Shown piece after piece: positions 32,983-42,267 of a stretch of 64,000 bases of DNA. The stretch spans positions 1 through 64,000 of the forward strand of contig DATJAP010000044.1 of NCBI GenBank assembly GCA_035516155.1. Reading direction: 5' to 3'. The notes under the pieces were generated by a model that saw only the letters and a list, made by a program, of their open reading frames with translations, made no database searches and had not been told where the DNA came from. The number at the start of each line of letters is the position of its first letter. Within the stretch, counting starts at the first letter, position 1. Source of the stretch: JAJYKN01 sp035516155 (GTDB lineage Bacteria > Nitrospirota > UBA9217). Position numbers and translations under genes: made by a program.

Positions 32983-33243
32983 TCAGGTTTTGATTTTTTC
33001 CTCATAGCGCTTAGCGCAGGTTTCGCTGCAGAAGGAGCATAGCTTTCCTCCAATACGGCGTGTGACGGCGCGAGCCTTGGGTATATAGGTTCGGCATTCA
33101 GGGTCCTGTATCATCTCTTCACCCATGAGGCGGTCGCTTTTCCTGTCCTCCTCGTGGTAGGACCGGACCGCGGTGCGAAAGACGGTTTTGAGGGCGTAAT
33201 AGACCACCATAACGCAAAAAAGAATAAACAAGCCACGTATCAT
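32983..33243 (-). CDS. Small membrane protein with Cys-rich metal-binding tail (PP0621/YHS-like)
   Basis: 86 residues. One N-terminal membrane helix (MIRGLFILFCVMVVYYALKTVF), a charged linker, then IQDPECRTYIPKARAV and KLCSFCSETCAKRYEEKIK. This layout (membrane anchor, 'DP.C..y.P...A', G..yFCS..C...Y) is that of the PP0621/TRASH-like small metal-binding proteins. AAAGGA precedes the ATG. Its ATG overlaps the TGA of the TPR pseudogene upstream (ATGA), so it was originally translated by coupling to that gene. Function unknown. Confidence 0.7.
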   Translation of the reverse strand: MIRGLFILFCVMVVYYALKTVFRTAVRSYHEEDRKSDRLMGEEMIQDPECRTYIPKARAVTRRIGGKLCSFCSETCAKRYEEKIKT

Positions 33244-33720
33244 CGAACGTCCTTTTTGTCCCCTTTTTTGAGCTTGGCGATGTTCGTTCGTAAGAGTTCC
33301 CCGCCTGAGAATAATGGTGGGCCAGCTTCAGGATCTCTCCCCGTACATGAATAGTTGCCTGATCATCCTTTTTAGCGTTGCAAAAAACGACCTCCTATTG
33401 AAACAGGCGTTCAAGTGCAAGGGATCATATTCAAACGCAAGGCGGTATTCCGTGAGCGACCCGTCAACGTGACCCAGATTGCGAGAGGAGACCCATGTCC
33501 GTCCGGACGTCCTTGTTCCGAGGGACAATCCGCAGCGTCCGCTCGCAGGCCGTGATGGCATCCCGCCAAGCGCTGCTTTCGAAGTAAGCATCCCTGAGCG
33601 TTATAGCAGCAAATTTATCCGGGTCTGCCGCAAGGATAAGACCGGTTTTCTTCGATCAAACCCGCGTCATTCGGTATCTTGTCCCGTTCCGCATCGCCGG
33701 AATGCTGCGACCGGAGATAG
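33240..33720 (-). pseudogene. Decayed tetratricopeptide-repeat (TPR) protein gene
   Basis: Homology to a TPR protein is spread over three minus-strand frames. Frame A (about 33640-33464) reads LAADPDKFAAITLRDAYFES, then WRDAITACERTLRIVPRNKDV, and stops. Frame B (33480-33400) continues NLGHVDGSLTEYRLAFEYDP. A third frame gives EVVFCNAKKDDQATI, and the end NIAKLKKGDKKDVR returns in another frame, closing at the TGA at 33242-33240. At least three frameshifts are therefore needed. The N-terminal limit is uncertain; a hydrophobic stretch near 33800-33840 may be its former membrane anchor. The end overlaps the downstream small gene by ATGA. Confidence 0.7.
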
Positions 33721-33940
33721 CGCGGATGGGGATTTTTTCTCCTGCGATTTAGTACCGCGCGAGAGAAGGAAATAAAAAAAGCAGAGAACAGTCCTATCGA
33801 AAATAACGTTCATGACAGTTACCAGAGCCTTCCTGTCACCACCAAGACTGCCGGCCTGCGTGAAAAGGTGAAAATTCGCTGCCCCGCGGGAGGAATGTTG
33901 CCCTTCAAAGCTGAGGTGCATCAGGCGCCATGCCGTAGCA

Positions 33941-35500
33941 TCAATGCCTGAAGTGCCTCATCCCCGTCATCACCATGGCTATGCCATGTTCGTCTGCCGC
34001 TTTGATTATTTCCTCGTCCTTGAGTGAGCCGCCGGTCTGAATCACCGCGGTAACGCCAGCCCGGGCTGCTTCGTCAAGCCCGTCGCGGAAGGGGAAAAAC
34101 GCATCAGACGCAAGCACAGTCCCCTTGAGCGGGAACTGCGCCTTCATCTTCGCGATGCGGACCGAATCGAGACGGCTCATCTGGCCCGCGCCAATACCGA
34201 CCGTCCGGTCCCTGGTCGTAAACACGATGGCGTTAGACTTGATATGCTTGCACACCTTCCAGGCGAAGGCGAGCGCTTCGTATTCTTCGTCCGTGGGGTT
34301 TCGTTTCGTTGCTACGCGAAGCGCGCGGATATCGGCAATTTTACCGAGATCGCGGTCCTGATAAATGAGCCCGCCGACCACCTTTTTCAGGTCCATGCCT
34401 TCAGCTGCTCCCCTGACCGTGGGGCCGACATCGAGAAGCCGCAAATCTTTTTTCTTTCTGAGTTCCTCGACCGCATCGGGTGCAAATTCCGGCGCCACGA
34501 CCACTTCCACGAAAGTTGCCGTTAATTCTTTGGCCGTTTCGAAATCCACCATGCGGTTAAATGCAATAACACCGCCGAAGGCCGACACGGGGTCACAGTC
34601 GCGAGCCTTGCGATAGGCATTGACAAGCGTTGAGGAAATGGCCGCGCCGCAGGGATTATTATGCTTCACGATCACGGCGGCTGTTTCGTCGAACTCTTTT
34701 ACAAGTTCGAGGGCGCTGTTCGCGTCGAGGAAGTTATTGAATGACATTTCCTTACCCTGGAGTTGCTTTGCGCTGGATACGGAGGGCTCCTTTCGCCCGA
34801 ACTCGCGGTAGAAGGCGCCTTGCTGATGTGGGTTCTCGCCGTAGCGCAGGTTCTGCACCTTCTCAAACTGAAGCGTAAGGATATTGGGGAAGCGGGTTTT
34901 TTCATCTGACGGCACCTGACTGTCGAGCCAGGCCGAGATCGCGCTATCATAGCGGGCGGTGTGAAGGAATACGGTGCGGCAAAGCTCAAAGCGCGTCTTA
35001 GCTGACACCTCCCCGTTTTTTTGAAGTTCTTCGAGCACGCGGCCGTAGTCGCGGGGCGACACAACCACGGTAACGTCATTATGGTTTTTGGCTGCGGAAC
35101 GCAGCATCGTAGGACCGCCGATATCAATATTTTCAATAGCTTCCTCGAAGGTGCAGCCCGGCTTCGCTATGGTCTGCTCAAAAGGATACAGGTTCACGAC
35201 CACGAGGTCGATTGGCTCGATACCGTGCTGCTTCATCTGTTTCACGTGGTTGGGGTTGTTCCGTTTGCCGAGAATGCCGCCGTGGACTTTGGGGTGCAGC
35301 GTCTTGACCCTTCCGTCAAGCATCTCGGGAAAGCCAGTGAATTCGGACACGTCCTTCACCGGGATCCCGACGTCGCGAAGCATTTTTGCCGTGCCACCAG
35401 TAGAGAGAATTTCGATGCCAAGCTTCGAAATACCCCTCGCAAAATCAAGGATGCCTTCTTTGTTGGACACACTGATGAGTGCGCGCGTCACTTTAGCCAC
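33941..35500 (-). CDS. purH: Bifunctional AICAR transformylase / IMP cyclohydrolase
   Basis: 519 residues, full length. It performs the last two steps of IMP synthesis, using 10-formyl-tetrahydrofolate, which links it to the folate cluster at 49-52 kb. The N-terminal IMP cyclohydrolase domain has RALISVSNKEGILDFARGI, STGGTAKMLRD, FPEMLDGRVKTLHPKVHGGIL and VVNLYPFEQT; the transformylase domain has LRYGENPHQQGAFY, VKHNNPCGAA and AFGGVIAFN...SNAIVFT. The GTG start at 35500 is preceded by GGAGG and a good promoter lies at 35551-35579. Confidence 0.97.
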   Translation of the reverse strand: MAKVTRALISVSNKEGILDFARGISKLGIEILSTGGTAKMLRDVGIPVKDVSEFTGFPEMLDGRVKTLHPKVHGGILGKRNNPNHVKQMKQHGIEPIDLVVVNLYPFEQTIAKPGCTFEEAIENIDIGGPTMLRSAAKNHNDVTVVVSPRDYGRVLEELQKNGEVSAKTRFELCRTVFLHTARYDSAISAWLDSQVPSDEKTRFPNILTLQFEKVQNLRYGENPHQQGAFYREFGRKEPSVSSAKQLQGKEMSFNNFLDANSALELVKEFDETAAVIVKHNNPCGAAISSTLVNAYRKARDCDPVSAFGGVIAFNRMVDFETAKELTATFVEVVVAPEFAPDAVEELRKKKDLRLLDVGPTVRGAAEGMDLKKVVGGLIYQDRDLGKIADIRALRVATKRNPTDEEYEALAFAWKVCKHIKSNAIVFTTRDRTVGIGAGQMSRLDSVRIAKMKAQFPLKGTVLASDAFFPFRDGLDEAARAGVTAVIQTGGSLKDEEIIKAADEHGIAMVMTGMRHFRH

Positions 35501-35550
35501 AGGTTGGCCCTCCGAGAAAAATAATGGGAAATCGTTGCAGAATGTGTAGA

Positions 35551-35579
35551 ATTGTAACCGAACAAAGGGGGAATGTCAA
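35551..35579 (-). promoter_or_regulatory. Sigma70-type promoter of purH
   Basis: Minus strand TTGACA (35579-35574), 17-nt spacer, TACAAT (35556-35551); predicted start about 45 bases before the GTG. No PurR-type palindrome was recognised. Confidence 0.6.
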
Positions 35580-35618
35580 TTTTAATAGACCCGCATTTTA
35601 AGAGACCCGCAGGGAGAC

Positions 35619-36989
35619 TCAGCCTACTACGTTATATTCCCGGACACGAAACTTCGCGCCCAGTTCCCCGGCGATCTTCCGGCAGGTTTCGATGTCCACG
35701 TCCGGCGCGGATACGACAGTGGCAGTTACGTCAGGGATATACTTTGTTGCTTCGCGGATAAATTCCTTGACCGCTTCATACGTCGGAGGACCAAATTTCG
35801 GCTGCGTCAGTTTATCATATACCTCGGCGTTCTGGGCGTTCAGACTCACGCTCACGGCGTCTACGAGCCCGGCGAGCTCGGGCAGGATATTGCGCTTGTA
35901 GATCAACGTTCCATGGCCGTTGGTATCGATGCGGACGTTTCCGCCTCGCCGCTTCACTTCGGCGGAAACGACTTTCACCACGTCGAGCCTCAGCGTCGGC
36001 TCGCCGTATCCGCAGAACACGATCTCGGCATATCGTTTCGGATCGCCGATTTCCTTGATGATCGCTTCGGCCGACGGCTCCTCGGCAAGCCTCAGATTGT
36101 GCCCCTTCACGAAATCGGTGTGATAACGCACGCAAAATGTGCAGGCAGCCGTGCAACGGTTCGTGATATTCAGGTAGAGCGAGTTCCTGATGGGATAGGT
36201 AATCTGGCCCTCCTTCGGGATCGTGCCGATGCCGAAAAGCTGCATGGCATTGAAGCTCGTAATCCGGGCAACATCGTCGAAGGTAAGACCCTTGACCTGC
36301 GCGATCATTTCCGCCGTATACCGGATAAAGGCTGGCTCGTTCCGCTTCCCGCGCACGGACTGGGGTGCGAGATAGGGCGCATCGGTCTCGATGAGCAGGT
36401 GCTCGATGGGAATCTGCTTCACGACCTCGCGTAACGATTCCGCCTTGGGAAAGGTCACGGGGCCCGCAATGGAAATGGAGAAGCCCATATCGATAACCTT
36501 TATCGCCATGGCGGCGTCGCCGGAAAAGCAGTGCATCACGCCGCCCAAGTCGGGAGACCATTCCTCGGATAGGATCTGCAGCGTGTCGTCATGAGCCTCG
36601 CGGTCATGTATGATGACAGGAAGATCGAGTTCCCGCGCCTCGCGCAGCATGTCACGGAACTTTCTCTTCTGGTCCGTTCGGGGAGAATGTTCGTAGTGAT
36701 AGTCCAGCCCGATCTCGCCGTAGGCCACCACTTTCTTATGCTGTGCGAAATGCCTGATGATCTCGTAGGCGGGATGGAGGATGTCCTTCACTTCATGGGG
36801 GTGGATGCCGATAGCAGCGTAGATAAAGTCGTACTTGTCCGCCAGCATCACCGCATCGCGACTCGACTCGACCGTCGTGCCGATGGTTACAATATATTCA
36901 ACGCCTGCTTCCCGCGCTCGCTTAATCACGTTCTCGCGGTCGTCGTTGAAGTCGGGCATTTCCAAGTGCGCATGAGTGTCGATGAGCAT
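35619..36989 (-). CDS. TatD DNase fused to a radical SAM domain
   Basis: 456 residues from the ATG at 36989 (GGTGGAG upstream); a GTG nine bases earlier is possible. Residues 1-255 form a complete TatD metal-dependent hydrolase (LIDTHAHLEMPDF, AAIGIHPHEVKD, VAYGEIGLDYHYEHSP, VIIHDREAHDD, IETDAPYLAPQ). Residues about 265-456 form a radical SAM domain with CTAACTFC (Cys 279, 283, 286) and a GYGEPTL-like SAM-binding segment. Such fusions ('TatD family plus radical SAM') occur in deltaproteobacteria and Nitrospirota; the product of the radical domain is unknown. It follows metG after 95 bases, the usual metG-tatD neighbourhood. Confidence 0.92.
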   Translation of the reverse strand: MLIDTHAHLEMPDFNDDRENVIKRAREAGVEYIVTIGTTVESSRDAVMLADKYDFIYAAIGIHPHEVKDILHPAYEIIRHFAQHKKVVAYGEIGLDYHYEHSPRTDQKRKFRDMLREARELDLPVIIHDREAHDDTLQILSEEWSPDLGGVMHCFSGDAAMAIKVIDMGFSISIAGPVTFPKAESLREVVKQIPIEHLLIETDAPYLAPQSVRGKRNEPAFIRYTAEMIAQVKGLTFDDVARITSFNAMQLFGIGTIPKEGQITYPIRNSLYLNITNRCTAACTFCVRYHTDFVKGHNLRLAEEPSAEAIIKEIGDPKRYAEIVFCGYGEPTLRLDVVKVVSAEVKRRGGNVRIDTNGHGTLIYKRNILPELAGLVDAVSVSLNAQNAEVYDKLTQPKFGPPTYEAVKEFIREATKYIPDVTATVVSAPDVDIETCRKIAGELGAKFRVREYNVVG

Positions 36990-37084
36990 TGGCTCCACCA
37001 GTACAGCTGAACAGGGGCCGCCAGGATCTGCCCCTGTAACATCATTCCGTATGTTTCATGAACAGGCACACACGGGCGTTAAAC

Positions 37085-39049
37085 CTACTTCACCCGGCTA
37101 CCGGTCTTAGTCTCCCGGTCGAATGTGGCGATGGCAAGAAGGTCGCCGTCGCTCGCGGCAAGGAGCATGCCCTGGGATTCTACTCCCATGAGTTTGGCAG
37201 GCTTCAGGTTCGCGACGATCACGATGGACTTGCCTGTAAGCTCCTCGGGTGTATAGCTCTTCCCGATTCCAGCCACGACCTGGCGCGTTTCCGTACCGAT
37301 GTCCACCTTGAGCTTCACAAGCTTCGCGGACTTTTCAACGCGTTCGGCGGAAACGATCCTCCCCACGCGCAGGTCAACTTTCATGAAATCTTCGATACCG
37401 ACAAGCTCAGGCCCGGCAGCTGCGGGTTGCGGCGCCGGTTGTTTTGGTTCTTCTGCAGTCTTCTCCATCTTTTTCTCCGTCTTCTTTTTTTGGTCAATTC
37501 GGGGGAAGAGCTGCGACCCGGGTCGGACAGCGGCGCTGTGAGCCAACCTTCCCCATATGAGTTCCTCCTGCATACGGCATGAACTCAACGGCCTATCGAC
37601 GCCAAGAGCGCTCCAGATTTTCTGGCAGGTAGAAGGCATCACCGGATAGAGGTAGAGCCCGATCAGCCGGAGTGCTTCCGAGAGGTTATAGAGTACATTT
37701 CCAAGCCGTTCAAAGTCTTTGTTCTTCGCAAGCGTCCAGGGCGCGCTTTCCTCCACATAGCGGTTGGCGCGCGTTACGAGTGTCCAGACGTCCTGGAGGT
37801 ACCTCGTAAAGGAGAGCGATGAGAGATCGTCCTCCACTTTCAGGGGAATCGAAACAGCGGTCTCGCGCAATTCCCGATCGAGGGGATGCTCGGGCCCTGC
37901 TGGCGGAATCTCCCCCCCAAAATATTTGCTGATCATAGTGAGTACGCGGGAAAGGAGGTTCCCGAGATCATTCGCAAGCTCGGTATTGAACCGCGTAGTG
38001 AAGGTCTGGACCGAAAAATCGCCGTCAAGCCCGAAGGGCACCTCGCGTAGCACGAAATACCGGAACGCATCCGCACTGTAGGCATCGACAATCGTGTTTG
38101 GATCAATTACGTTTCCGAGCGATTTGGACATCTTCTTGCCGTCCTGCGTCCACCACCCATGGGCGAAGATGTTCCCAGGAAGCCGCAGGCCGAGTGCCAT
38201 GAGCATGGTGGACCAGTAGACGCTGTGTGTGGTTAGGATGTCCTTGCCCACCAGATGATGGTTTGCCGGCCACCAGAATTGCTCACGTTTCAAAACATCC
38301 ATTGAACCTTCCACCGCTGGACTCAGGTAACGCGTAGCCGAAAGATAGTTCACGAGAGCATCGAACCAGACATAGGTGACAAAGTCCCGGTCAAAGGGAA
38401 GCTCGATGCCCCAGGAAAGGCGTGCTTTGGGCCTGGAGATGCAGAGGTCTCCGAGCGGCTGCGTTCTCAGGAACCCGAGTACTTCATTGCGACGGCTTTC
38501 CGGCCGGATGTAGTTCGGGTTCTGATCGATGTGCTGTATCAGGCGATCCTGATACCTGCTCATCATAAAAAAGTAATTGTCTTCGGTGATGCGTTCGACG
38601 GGCCTGCCACAGTCGGGGCACCTGCCCTCCACAATTTCCTTTTCCGTCCAGAACCGCTCGTCGGGCGTGCAGTACCAGCCTTCGTAGGTCCGACGTTCGA
38701 TCTCGCCTTTGTCGTAAAGCTTCTGCAACAGTTCCTGGACCACGGCAATATGCTCCAGGTCTGTGGTGCGGATGAAGGCGTCATGTGAGATTTCGAGCTT
38801 CCTCCAGAGGCCCTGGAAATTCACGATCATGAGATCCGCGTGTGCCTTCGGCGTAAGCCCCCGCTCCAGCGCTGCTTTCTCAACCTTCTGGCCATGTTCG
38901 TCGGTGCCGGTGAGAAAGAATACGGTATCGCCCCTTAAGCGGTGATACCGCGCTAGCGTGTCCGCGGCGATGGTCGTATAGGCGTGGCCGATGTGCGGCA
39001 CGTCGTTTACGTAGTAGATTGGTGTCGTAATGTAGAATTTAGCGGGCAT
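37085..39049 (-). CDS. metG: Methionyl-tRNA synthetase with C-terminal tRNA-binding domain
   Basis: 654 residues. Class I synthetase: FYITTPIYYVNDVPHIGHAYTTIAADTLARY (HIGH motif), zinc-knuckle CPDCGRPVERI, KMSKSLGNVIDP (KMSKS motif), and anticodon-binding helices including SAPWTLAKNKDFERLGNVLY. Residues about 545-654 form a Trbp111/EMAPII-like OB-fold (DFMKVDLRVGRIVSAERVEKSAKLVKLKVDIG) after a short charged linker. It charges tRNA-Met. It lies in the conserved cluster tmk-holB-PSP1-metG-tatD. Confidence 0.97.
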   Translation of the reverse strand: MPAKFYITTPIYYVNDVPHIGHAYTTIAADTLARYHRLRGDTVFFLTGTDEHGQKVEKAALERGLTPKAHADLMIVNFQGLWRKLEISHDAFIRTTDLEHIAVVQELLQKLYDKGEIERRTYEGWYCTPDERFWTEKEIVEGRCPDCGRPVERITEDNYFFMMSRYQDRLIQHIDQNPNYIRPESRRNEVLGFLRTQPLGDLCISRPKARLSWGIELPFDRDFVTYVWFDALVNYLSATRYLSPAVEGSMDVLKREQFWWPANHHLVGKDILTTHSVYWSTMLMALGLRLPGNIFAHGWWTQDGKKMSKSLGNVIDPNTIVDAYSADAFRYFVLREVPFGLDGDFSVQTFTTRFNTELANDLGNLLSRVLTMISKYFGGEIPPAGPEHPLDRELRETAVSIPLKVEDDLSSLSFTRYLQDVWTLVTRANRYVEESAPWTLAKNKDFERLGNVLYNLSEALRLIGLYLYPVMPSTCQKIWSALGVDRPLSSCRMQEELIWGRLAHSAAVRPGSQLFPRIDQKKKTEKKMEKTAEEPKQPAPQPAAAGPELVGIEDFMKVDLRVGRIVSAERVEKSAKLVKLKVDIGTETRQVVAGIGKSYTPEELTGKSIVIVANLKPAKLMGVESQGMLLAASDGDLLAIATFDRETKTGSRVK

Positions 39050-39219
39050 AAAAATAGTTTACCACGAAGATCATGAAGAGCACAGTGGCAGAGTATCGCA
39101 GATTGCCATGCAGAAGCATTGCCGCTTCAACCGTATCGTGCTCGATTTACAGGTTCTTCCTGCTGCAGGGTTTTGATAGTATTGCAAAAAAGCCCTCAAG
39201 CCCGCCTACCGCTTTCAGA

Positions 39220-40395
39220 TCACGACGTTTCCGGGCCCTGGGTCTTGATTTCACCACCCGGCTGTCCCTTCTTTTTCTTGCGCCAGAACCGGCGTTTTTT
39301 CCGCTTCCCGGTTTTATCGCCTTCCTGCTGAGGCCGCTGGGCCGCCTGCTCTTCGGTCGGCCTCTTTTCCTCTTTTACCTGCCGTTGCGCTTCTGACGGT
39401 TGCTGGGCTGTCTTTGACCGCTGAGGCTCCTTCTTCTTTTCGGGCCTGCCTCCTCGCTGGTCATCCTTCTTTTTTCCGCGTCGTCCTTCCTCCTGTTTGC
39501 GCTCATCCTGGCGCTTCATATCCTCAGCCTGCCTGCGCTCCTCGGCATCTTTCTGCTCCTCGGCAACGCGCCGCTCATCTTCCTCTTTCTTTTCCTTCAC
39601 CGCTGCATCGCGCATACCAGCCATGTCTTTCTTGATTTCGTCGTATATTTCGTACTCATAGGAGAGGCAGCAGAGCAGCCTGCCGCAAACACCCGAAATT
39701 TTCGCCGGGTTCAGCACCATCTCCTGCTTTTTAGCCATGCGGATGGAAACGGGCTCGAAATTCTTGAGGAACGACGCGCAGCAGAGCTCCCTGCCACAGG
39801 GCCCGAACCCGCCGATCATGCGCGCCACGTCCCTCACGCCGATCTGGCGCATCTCGATCCTGCTCTTGAGCTTGTAGGCCAGGTCCTTCACAAGCTCCCG
39901 GAAGTCGACCCGCGTTTCGGAGAAAAAGAAAAATGTAACGCGCGATGCGTCGAAGGAATATTCCACGCGTATCAGTTTCATCGGCATTTCTCGTTCGGTG
40001 ATCATGTCCTGGCCGATTTTAAAGGCCTCTGCCTCGCGCTCCATGTTTTTCGATTCGCGGACGAGATCGTCCTCGTTGGCTCTGCGCAGTATTTTCCGCA
40101 GCACCTGTGGCTTCTGCTTGCTGTCATCCGCGGCTTCAACCGGAGCCGCATCGGTGTCAACCTCTTCTTCGACCTGTAGGCCGTGTTCCATCTGAACCAC
40201 CGGTTGCGGTTCGGCCGGCGGGAATTGCCCTAGATGTTTTTTCAGGCGCACCACCGTGGCAAATCCCTGCCCGCGTTCGGAATCAACGATCACCTTGTCG
40301 CCAATCGCGACCTCAATATCGGTTGCATCGAAATCGTAAACTTTCCAGTTTTCCCGGAAACGTACTCCCGCTATTTTTATAATTCTCTCAGTCAT
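39220..40395 (-). CDS. PSP1-domain (RicT/YaaT-like) protein with long charged tail
   Basis: 391 residues. The N-terminal two thirds are PSP1/YaaT: GVRFRENWKVYDFDATDIEVAIGDKVIVDSERGQGFATV and MRQIGVRDVARMIGGFGPCGRELCCASFLKNFEPVSIRMAKKQEMVLNPAKISGVCGRLLCCL, with paired Cys that hold Fe-S clusters in B. subtilis RicT, a subunit of the Y-complex that assists RNase Y. The last 120 residues are a very basic and acidic Lys/Glu/Arg/Gln-rich low-complexity tail, absent from short homologues, possibly RNA-binding. Located between holB and metG as in many Gram-positive and deltaproteobacterial genomes. Confidence 0.9.
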   Translation of the reverse strand: MTERIIKIAGVRFRENWKVYDFDATDIEVAIGDKVIVDSERGQGFATVVRLKKHLGQFPPAEPQPVVQMEHGLQVEEEVDTDAAPVEAADDSKQKPQVLRKILRRANEDDLVRESKNMEREAEAFKIGQDMITEREMPMKLIRVEYSFDASRVTFFFFSETRVDFRELVKDLAYKLKSRIEMRQIGVRDVARMIGGFGPCGRELCCASFLKNFEPVSIRMAKKQEMVLNPAKISGVCGRLLCCLSYEYEIYDEIKKDMAGMRDAAVKEKKEEDERRVAEEQKDAEERRQAEDMKRQDERKQEEGRRGKKKDDQRGGRPEKKKEPQRSKTAQQPSEAQRQVKEEKRPTEEQAAQRPQQEGDKTGKRKKRRFWRKKKKGQPGGEIKTQGPETS

Positions 40396-40527
40396 GAATT
40401 AGGTATGCTCTGCCTTCTCCCGGAAGCCTTTTTCGACTATCGGACTTTCCGGAAAATCATTCAATATCCTCTTTTGCCGGGATTGCAGCTTCATCCCGCG
40501 TGCCTGCTAAAACACCTGTTAATCAGT

Positions 40528-41508
40528 TTAGTATCGTCCTAATTTAAAAAAAAGATTCTCTGCCACGAGCTGAGCGCTAACGCGGCGGTCGATCAAATGT
40601 CTGCTCGCGATAAGCAGGTCCAGATCGGCAAGCATTCCCGGGAGAGGGAACCGTTCCGCTTCCCGCCTATACCGTTCTCCGGACCCGGTCTGAACAAGCA
40701 GTATCTCTTCTCCTGTTTCCCGGTAGACAAGCGCATCACGAATACTTTCAACGCCGATTTCGAGCAGCCGGTCTAATTGCTCCCGGTCTTTAACGTACCG
40801 TTCAGCGAGGTCGAGCACCTCGGCATCGCTCATCCGGCCGATATTGTTCCACAACGACAGGAACTTCTCCCGTTCGGCTTTTTCCTGTTCCACATCCATC
40901 GCCAGGCCGCGGCCGATACTCCCGCAGGCGAGGGCCGCAAGAAACCAGGCATCTCCCTCCGAAAGCCCGCGCTCCCTCATGAGAACCTGTGCCAGCGTCC
41001 TGCGCGGCAGGGGCTGGAAGCGGATTTCCTGGCACCGCGAGCGGATGGTCGTCAGCAAGCTCTGCGGCATGGACGTGATCAGGATGATGAGCGAGTCTCC
41101 CGGTGGCTCTTCGAGTGTTTTCAAGAAAGCGTTCGACGACGACTGATTCATACGCTCTGCGAAATCGACGATCAGCGTCTTTTTTGCTCCCTCAAAGGGC
41201 TTGAGCGCCAGGTCCGCCTGTATCAGCCTGATCTGGTCAATTTTGATTTCTTCACCATCGGGAACCAGCAAATGAATATCAGGGTGCCCCCCCGATACGG
41301 TCTTGCGGCACGAGGGACAAGTGCCGCAGCCACCCTGAGGCCCGAGGTTCGGACAATTGACCGCGGCGGCAAGCGCGATTGCCGTGAGCTTCTTGCCGAT
41401 CCCCTCATCGCCGGAAAAAAGATAGGCATGGGCGAGCGTGTTGTTTGCCAGCGCCCGCTTCAATATGGTAACAGGCCGTTCATGCCCTTTTATCGTTGCA
41501 AACGACAT
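40528..41508 (-). CDS. holB: DNA polymerase III subunit delta'
   Basis: 326 residues. AAA+ clamp-loader fold: GHERPVTILKRALANNTLAHAYLFSGDEGIGKKLTA (Walker A SGDEGIGKK), four-Cys zinc module CPNLGPQGGCGTCPSCRKT, KTLIVDFAERMNQSSSNAFLKTLEEPPGDSLIILIT (Walker B and the SNALLKTLEEP signature), and SRCQEIRFQPLP. Part of the clamp loader that loads the beta sliding clamp. The C-terminal collar domain is shorter and less conserved. It lies between tmk and the PSP1 gene, same strand. Confidence 0.93.
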   Translation of the reverse strand: MSFATIKGHERPVTILKRALANNTLAHAYLFSGDEGIGKKLTAIALAAAVNCPNLGPQGGCGTCPSCRKTVSGGHPDIHLLVPDGEEIKIDQIRLIQADLALKPFEGAKKTLIVDFAERMNQSSSNAFLKTLEEPPGDSLIILITSMPQSLLTTIRSRCQEIRFQPLPRRTLAQVLMRERGLSEGDAWFLAALACGSIGRGLAMDVEQEKAEREKFLSLWNNIGRMSDAEVLDLAERYVKDREQLDRLLEIGVESIRDALVYRETGEEILLVQTGSGERYRREAERFPLPGMLADLDLLIASRHLIDRRVSAQLVAENLFFKLGRY

Positions 41509-41610
41509 GTCTTCTGCACCCTGAAAGCGACCGGGGACACGCTCACCCGACGCGCATCTACTGCCGAACCTAATGCCTTTCAGCGCGAATTGCGGCTTGC
41601 AGCATTTCTC

Positions 41611-42267
41611 TTATGGTCTGCCGATTTTTGATCTCAACAATTCATCAATCAGTCGGCGAAGCTTATTCTGAATCACCTCAGGATTCGGTAACGCATTGAC
41701 GATGCGGAATCGGTCCGGCTCTTGCCTCGCCAGATCAAGATAACCTTGCCGCACCCGCTCATGAAATGAAAGGTGCTCATTCTCGAAGCGAGCTTCGGCC
41801 TCCAGCCCCCCGCGGCTGTTTCTCCCGCGTGCCCGGTCAAGCCCTGTTGCCGCGTCGATATCAAGGAGAATGGTCAGGTCAGGCCGAATGCCGTCCGTCA
41901 CAATCCTATCCAAAGAACGGATCAATCCGAGATCGAGCCCGCGCCCGTACCCTTGGTATGCCAGCGTTGCGTCCGAGAATCGGTCACAGAGCACAATCCG
42001 TCCGGCTGCGCGTTCAGGAGCGATAAGCTCCGCCAGGTGCTGCGCCCTGCCGGCAGCATAGAGCAGTAATTCCGCCCTAGGATTAAGAGATGTATTCTCC
42101 GGATTGAGCAGAATTTTTCGTACCTGGTCGCCAATCGACGTTCCGCCGGGCTCGCGGGTGAGCGTAACGGCTTTACCGTGCGCGGTGAGGTAATTCGCGA
42201 GTAATACGATCTGTGTGGACTTGCCGGAGCCTTCGATTCCCTCGAAGGTTATGAAGGGACCCATCAT
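41611..42267 (-). CDS. tmk: Thymidylate kinase
   Basis: 218 residues. P-loop FITFEGIEGSGKSTQI, TREPGGTSIGDQVR (DRE/DRX-type substrate motif), VLCDRFSDATLAYQGYGRGLD and ILLDIDAATGLDRARGRNSRGGLEA (lid). It phosphorylates dTMP to dTDP. Two consecutive ATGs at the start, adjacent to the stop of the ATPase gene upstream, so translation is probably coupled. First enzyme of the tmk-holB-PSP1-metG-tatD cluster. Confidence 0.96.
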   Translation of the reverse strand: MMGPFITFEGIEGSGKSTQIVLLANYLTAHGKAVTLTREPGGTSIGDQVRKILLNPENTSLNPRAELLLYAAGRAQHLAELIAPERAAGRIVLCDRFSDATLAYQGYGRGLDLGLIRSLDRIVTDGIRPDLTILLDIDAATGLDRARGRNSRGGLEAEARFENEHLSFHERVRQGYLDLARQEPDRFRIVNALPNPEVIQNKLRRLIDELLRSKIGRP

